The notes below the pieces were generated by a model. The model was not told the DNA's origin. It saw only the letters and a list, made by a program, of their open reading frames with translations, and searched no databases. From Oreocharis arfaki (lineage: Eukaryota > Chordata > Aves > Passeriformes > Paramythiidae), in contig VZRR01002778.1 of NCBI GenBank assembly GCA_013398015.1, forward strand, positions 434,001 through 498,000: a stretch of DNA of 64,000 nt, in the 5' to 3' direction. The number at the start of each line of letters is the position of its first letter. Position 1 is the stretch's first letter. Made by a program: the position numbers and the translations under genes. Below, piece after piece: positions 61,681 through 64,000 of the stretch.

Positions 61681-62916
61681 TCTGTATGATATGAAATGAG
61701 CAACTGTACAGACAAGATGGCAATAATTGCTGGTTATTGCTGCAGTATTACCTAATTATGAGGTCAGTCCATCTCTGCTTTAGTAAAATGCTAACTTCTC
61801 TGTAAGAGGGGTCTATGCAAAGAATAATACTATTCTGAGAACTTGTAAAATGATCACTTTGCCTGCTTTTGCTTTATGATAGATGTTTTAAAGTTCTCCA
61901 AGAATACACTGGGGGACATGACATGTCATATACTTTGTTTTGTTGCAGAAGAAACCAAATACAAACTTTCTGTTTCTGACAGAAAATGTGTCATTTAGAA
62001 GATGTCATCTTGAGTCAAAGCTGTCAGGAGATTTGCTGATATTGTAGATTATTCATTTTATTTCCTTTTTTTTTTGGCTAACTGATGAGATTTTTTTTAA
62101 TTAAGTCAAGCAATGTTTCTCTAATAATTTCCATTAAATATTTCAAAAGGATTTTAGAGTGTAGAAATTGTGCATAGTTGAAGGTCTTATAATAAATGGT
62201 GCACGTTGACAGGCACTCTATGTTACTGTCATAGGCAGGAGTGTGTAAATAATTCCATTTTTGATACTAATGGAAGGTGGGGGAAGAAGATTTATTAGTT
62301 TTTCTTTTTAGACATGAAGCGTGTTTACTAAGGAAAACAAAACAAACGTCTATTCAACATCTCCAAACAGTATGGGACAGCCTTAATTAGATGGAAAAAT
62401 ACGTCCTCAGATACAAAGCTTGATTCAGTCTTTGATATTTCATGCTTCAAAAACTGCCCACACAACAAATACCTGTCAATAAAAAATAGTGTTATTTTTG
62501 TCATGTATTATTATTACTGCTGCTCAAAAATGCCTGTCTTAATTTTAACATTACCTTCCCTTAGTCTTGGCTGAAAAGTTTTGCCAAAATAGTGATCCTG
62601 AAATTCCTGACTTTTCCCACTAATTTCTCTGTCCAAAACAAATAATTATTACTACCAGGTAGTCCAAGGCAGGGGTTCCATGTGTTCATTCATTCTATTT
62701 TTTTTCCTGATTTGTTTTTTGGAGGGCTAATGGAAAGAATTTATCATAAGTGGACACCAGGTCCTGGTTCTTGAAAATTCCAGAAGAGATGAAGCTGGGT
62801 GGTGCATGGAAGGAGCAAGCAGTTAGCTTAGTGTGGCTGTGGCATCAGCTGGGGAGAAAGCAGGGGATGTCTTTCCTGTGGAAAGGTTTGTTCGAGGAAG
62901 AATGTGGGTAAACCTG

Positions 62917-62936
62917 CCCCTCCCCCCCCCCCCCCC
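62917..62936. repeat. Poly-C tract
   Basis: CCCC, then T, then about 15 consecutive C. Sequencing of such runs is error-prone, so the exact length is uncertain. Confidence 0.85.
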
Positions 62937-64000
62937 ACAACGTTTTTTCGGGTACTGACTGGAATCACTGCCTGGTTTCCATGACCAGTCCTCAACATCC
63001 TCCTCCCCCCACCTCATCTGTGTGCAGTGCAGTTCTCCCTCCTCTAATCTGTTTTGTGACCAGGAAAACAACTACTGTACATCTGAAACGAGCTAAGCTT
63101 TATACTGACTCTCTTGTGGTAAAGAGATTATGGGTTGTAATAAGCCTCATGGTATTTTAGTTTTCTTGGAGTACTTCATTTTATAAATTTATGATACTGC
63201 TTTTAATGAATGCATGTCGTTCTGGTGAACTACTTAGCACTCAGGAACAACAATCAAATTTGTAGGTGTCTCTTTATTTAATGTTGTATGCCTGCTCCTT
63301 CTCTCTTCTGGGACGGTGGCTGTCCTGTCTCGGGGGTAGCTGGAAAGGGAGAAGCTGGGAGTGGAGGTACTAGGCACTCCTGGGGACCTGTAGCCATCAA
63401 GAATGGGGGTCTCAGGCGACAGGTGTGCCGCAAACTCCATTTTTGGGATGGTTTTCTAAATAGGAAATTTTCTATTTAGGACAGAGGCTCAGGAAGGCAA
63501 TTTTTTTGCCCTACTTTAGAGAATGGAGGTCTTAAAGCTTGATTCTCTGCACCTAGACTACTTTTAAAACCTCCAGCTTCTTCTCCAAGTGAGGTATTAG
63601 AATATACCTCAATTTAAATATTGGTCTTAAAAACCATTTCAGTTGTAACATGTGTATGTATATATTTATGAATTAATTTGAATGTATTAATCGACAGTTT
63701 AGACTAATATTTATTCATATTATAAATGTAACTGAATTTAAATATATCTTCACGTTAATATCAAAATGTCTTGGCACCATACCTGGATTAGTCATTAGTA
63801 GTCAATTAACTTTTTGTTTCCTGTGGAAAAACTAAATAAAAGCAAAAAGCTCATCCAGTTTTAGAAATAATCACTGTAAATTAATTAGAGGATGGAAGAA
63901 TATAAACACTAGTTTAAAACCTCTGAGGGATATCCTGATTTTCTCTGCCATTAAAAAGTTCTTTTTTTTTATGAATGCTTGTGAGCATTGAATATATCTA

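Larger units (their letters stand above)
53102..64000. other. Unannotated AT-rich unique DNA
   Basis: About 10.9 kb with no supportable gene, RNA or mobile element. It includes an 11-bp inverted repeat at 55012-55035, C-run clusters at 56522-56558 and 62917-62936, a 12-bp-stem inverted repeat at 57980-58011, a T/G-rich tract at 58938-58984 and a TA/TG microsatellite at 61644-61680. Between about 59.2 and 60.9 kb the plus strand is pyrimidine-rich, which produces overlapping hydrophobic open frames at 59652-59962 that I do not regard as genes. Confidence 0.6.

Noticed and set aside
63261..63480. Possible minus-strand LTR remnant (AATAAAGAGACACCTACA on the minus strand, GC-richer interior)
   Set aside because: I could not find matching ends or a target duplication. 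The flanking AAATT/ATTTT resemblance is too weak in AT-rich DNA.
1..64000. CRISPR array, prokaryotic operon or rRNA
   Set aside because: No regularly spaced repeats, no dense coding and no rRNA signatures. The repeat content is avian.

Overview
This window looks like AT-rich, gene-poor, non-coding DNA from a bird nuclear genome. The evidence is the repeat content. There are six recognisable CR1 LINE fragments, two of them ending in the CR1-type ATTCTATG octamer repeat. There are also three copies of one ERVL-type LTR family that I know from neoavian genomes, and two further short GC-rich LTRs with 6-bp target duplications, as ERVK-type elements make. Non-galliform birds (Neoaves, possibly a songbird) fit best; the species, chromosome and neighbouring genes cannot be read from the sequence.

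No host protein-coding gene, rRNA, tRNA or CRISPR array can be supported. The open frames are short (the longest is 197 codons), lack recognisable domains, and the longest ones are antisense shadows of CR1 or LTR sequence. The window is most simply an intergenic region or a large intron.

Layout: 1-3.4 kb unique AT-rich DNA; 3.4-3.7 kb old minus-strand CR1; 3.7-12 kb unique, with a 51-bp partial tandem duplication at 7.24 kb; 12.0-12.5 kb plus-strand ERVL-type solo LTR; 12.57-13.14 kb GC-rich minus-strand solo LTR with a perfect TCTGAC duplication; 15.0-15.8 kb minus-strand CR1; 18.1-18.7 kb minus-strand ERVL-type LTR; 25.6 kb perfect 55-bp tandem duplication; 27.7-28.4 kb minus-strand CR1; 29.0-29.4 kb unique block that could be an upstream exon or enhancer; 32.86-33.20 kb short plus-strand LTR with a perfect CAGAAC duplication; 42.7-43.7 kb plus-strand CR1; 44.5-45.1 kb plus-strand ERVL-type LTR with a very short CR1 nested in it; 52.0-53.1 kb plus-strand CR1 containing the only ambiguous base and a suspicious 83-bp repeat; 53-64 kb unique AT-rich DNA with simple repeats and C tracts.

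No previously undescribed gene system is visible. The observations most worth a second look are the two LTRs with intact target duplications, the nested LTR/CR1, the likely assembly artefact at 52.17-52.33 kb, several perfect short palindromes, and the candidate non-coding exon or enhancer at 29 kb.
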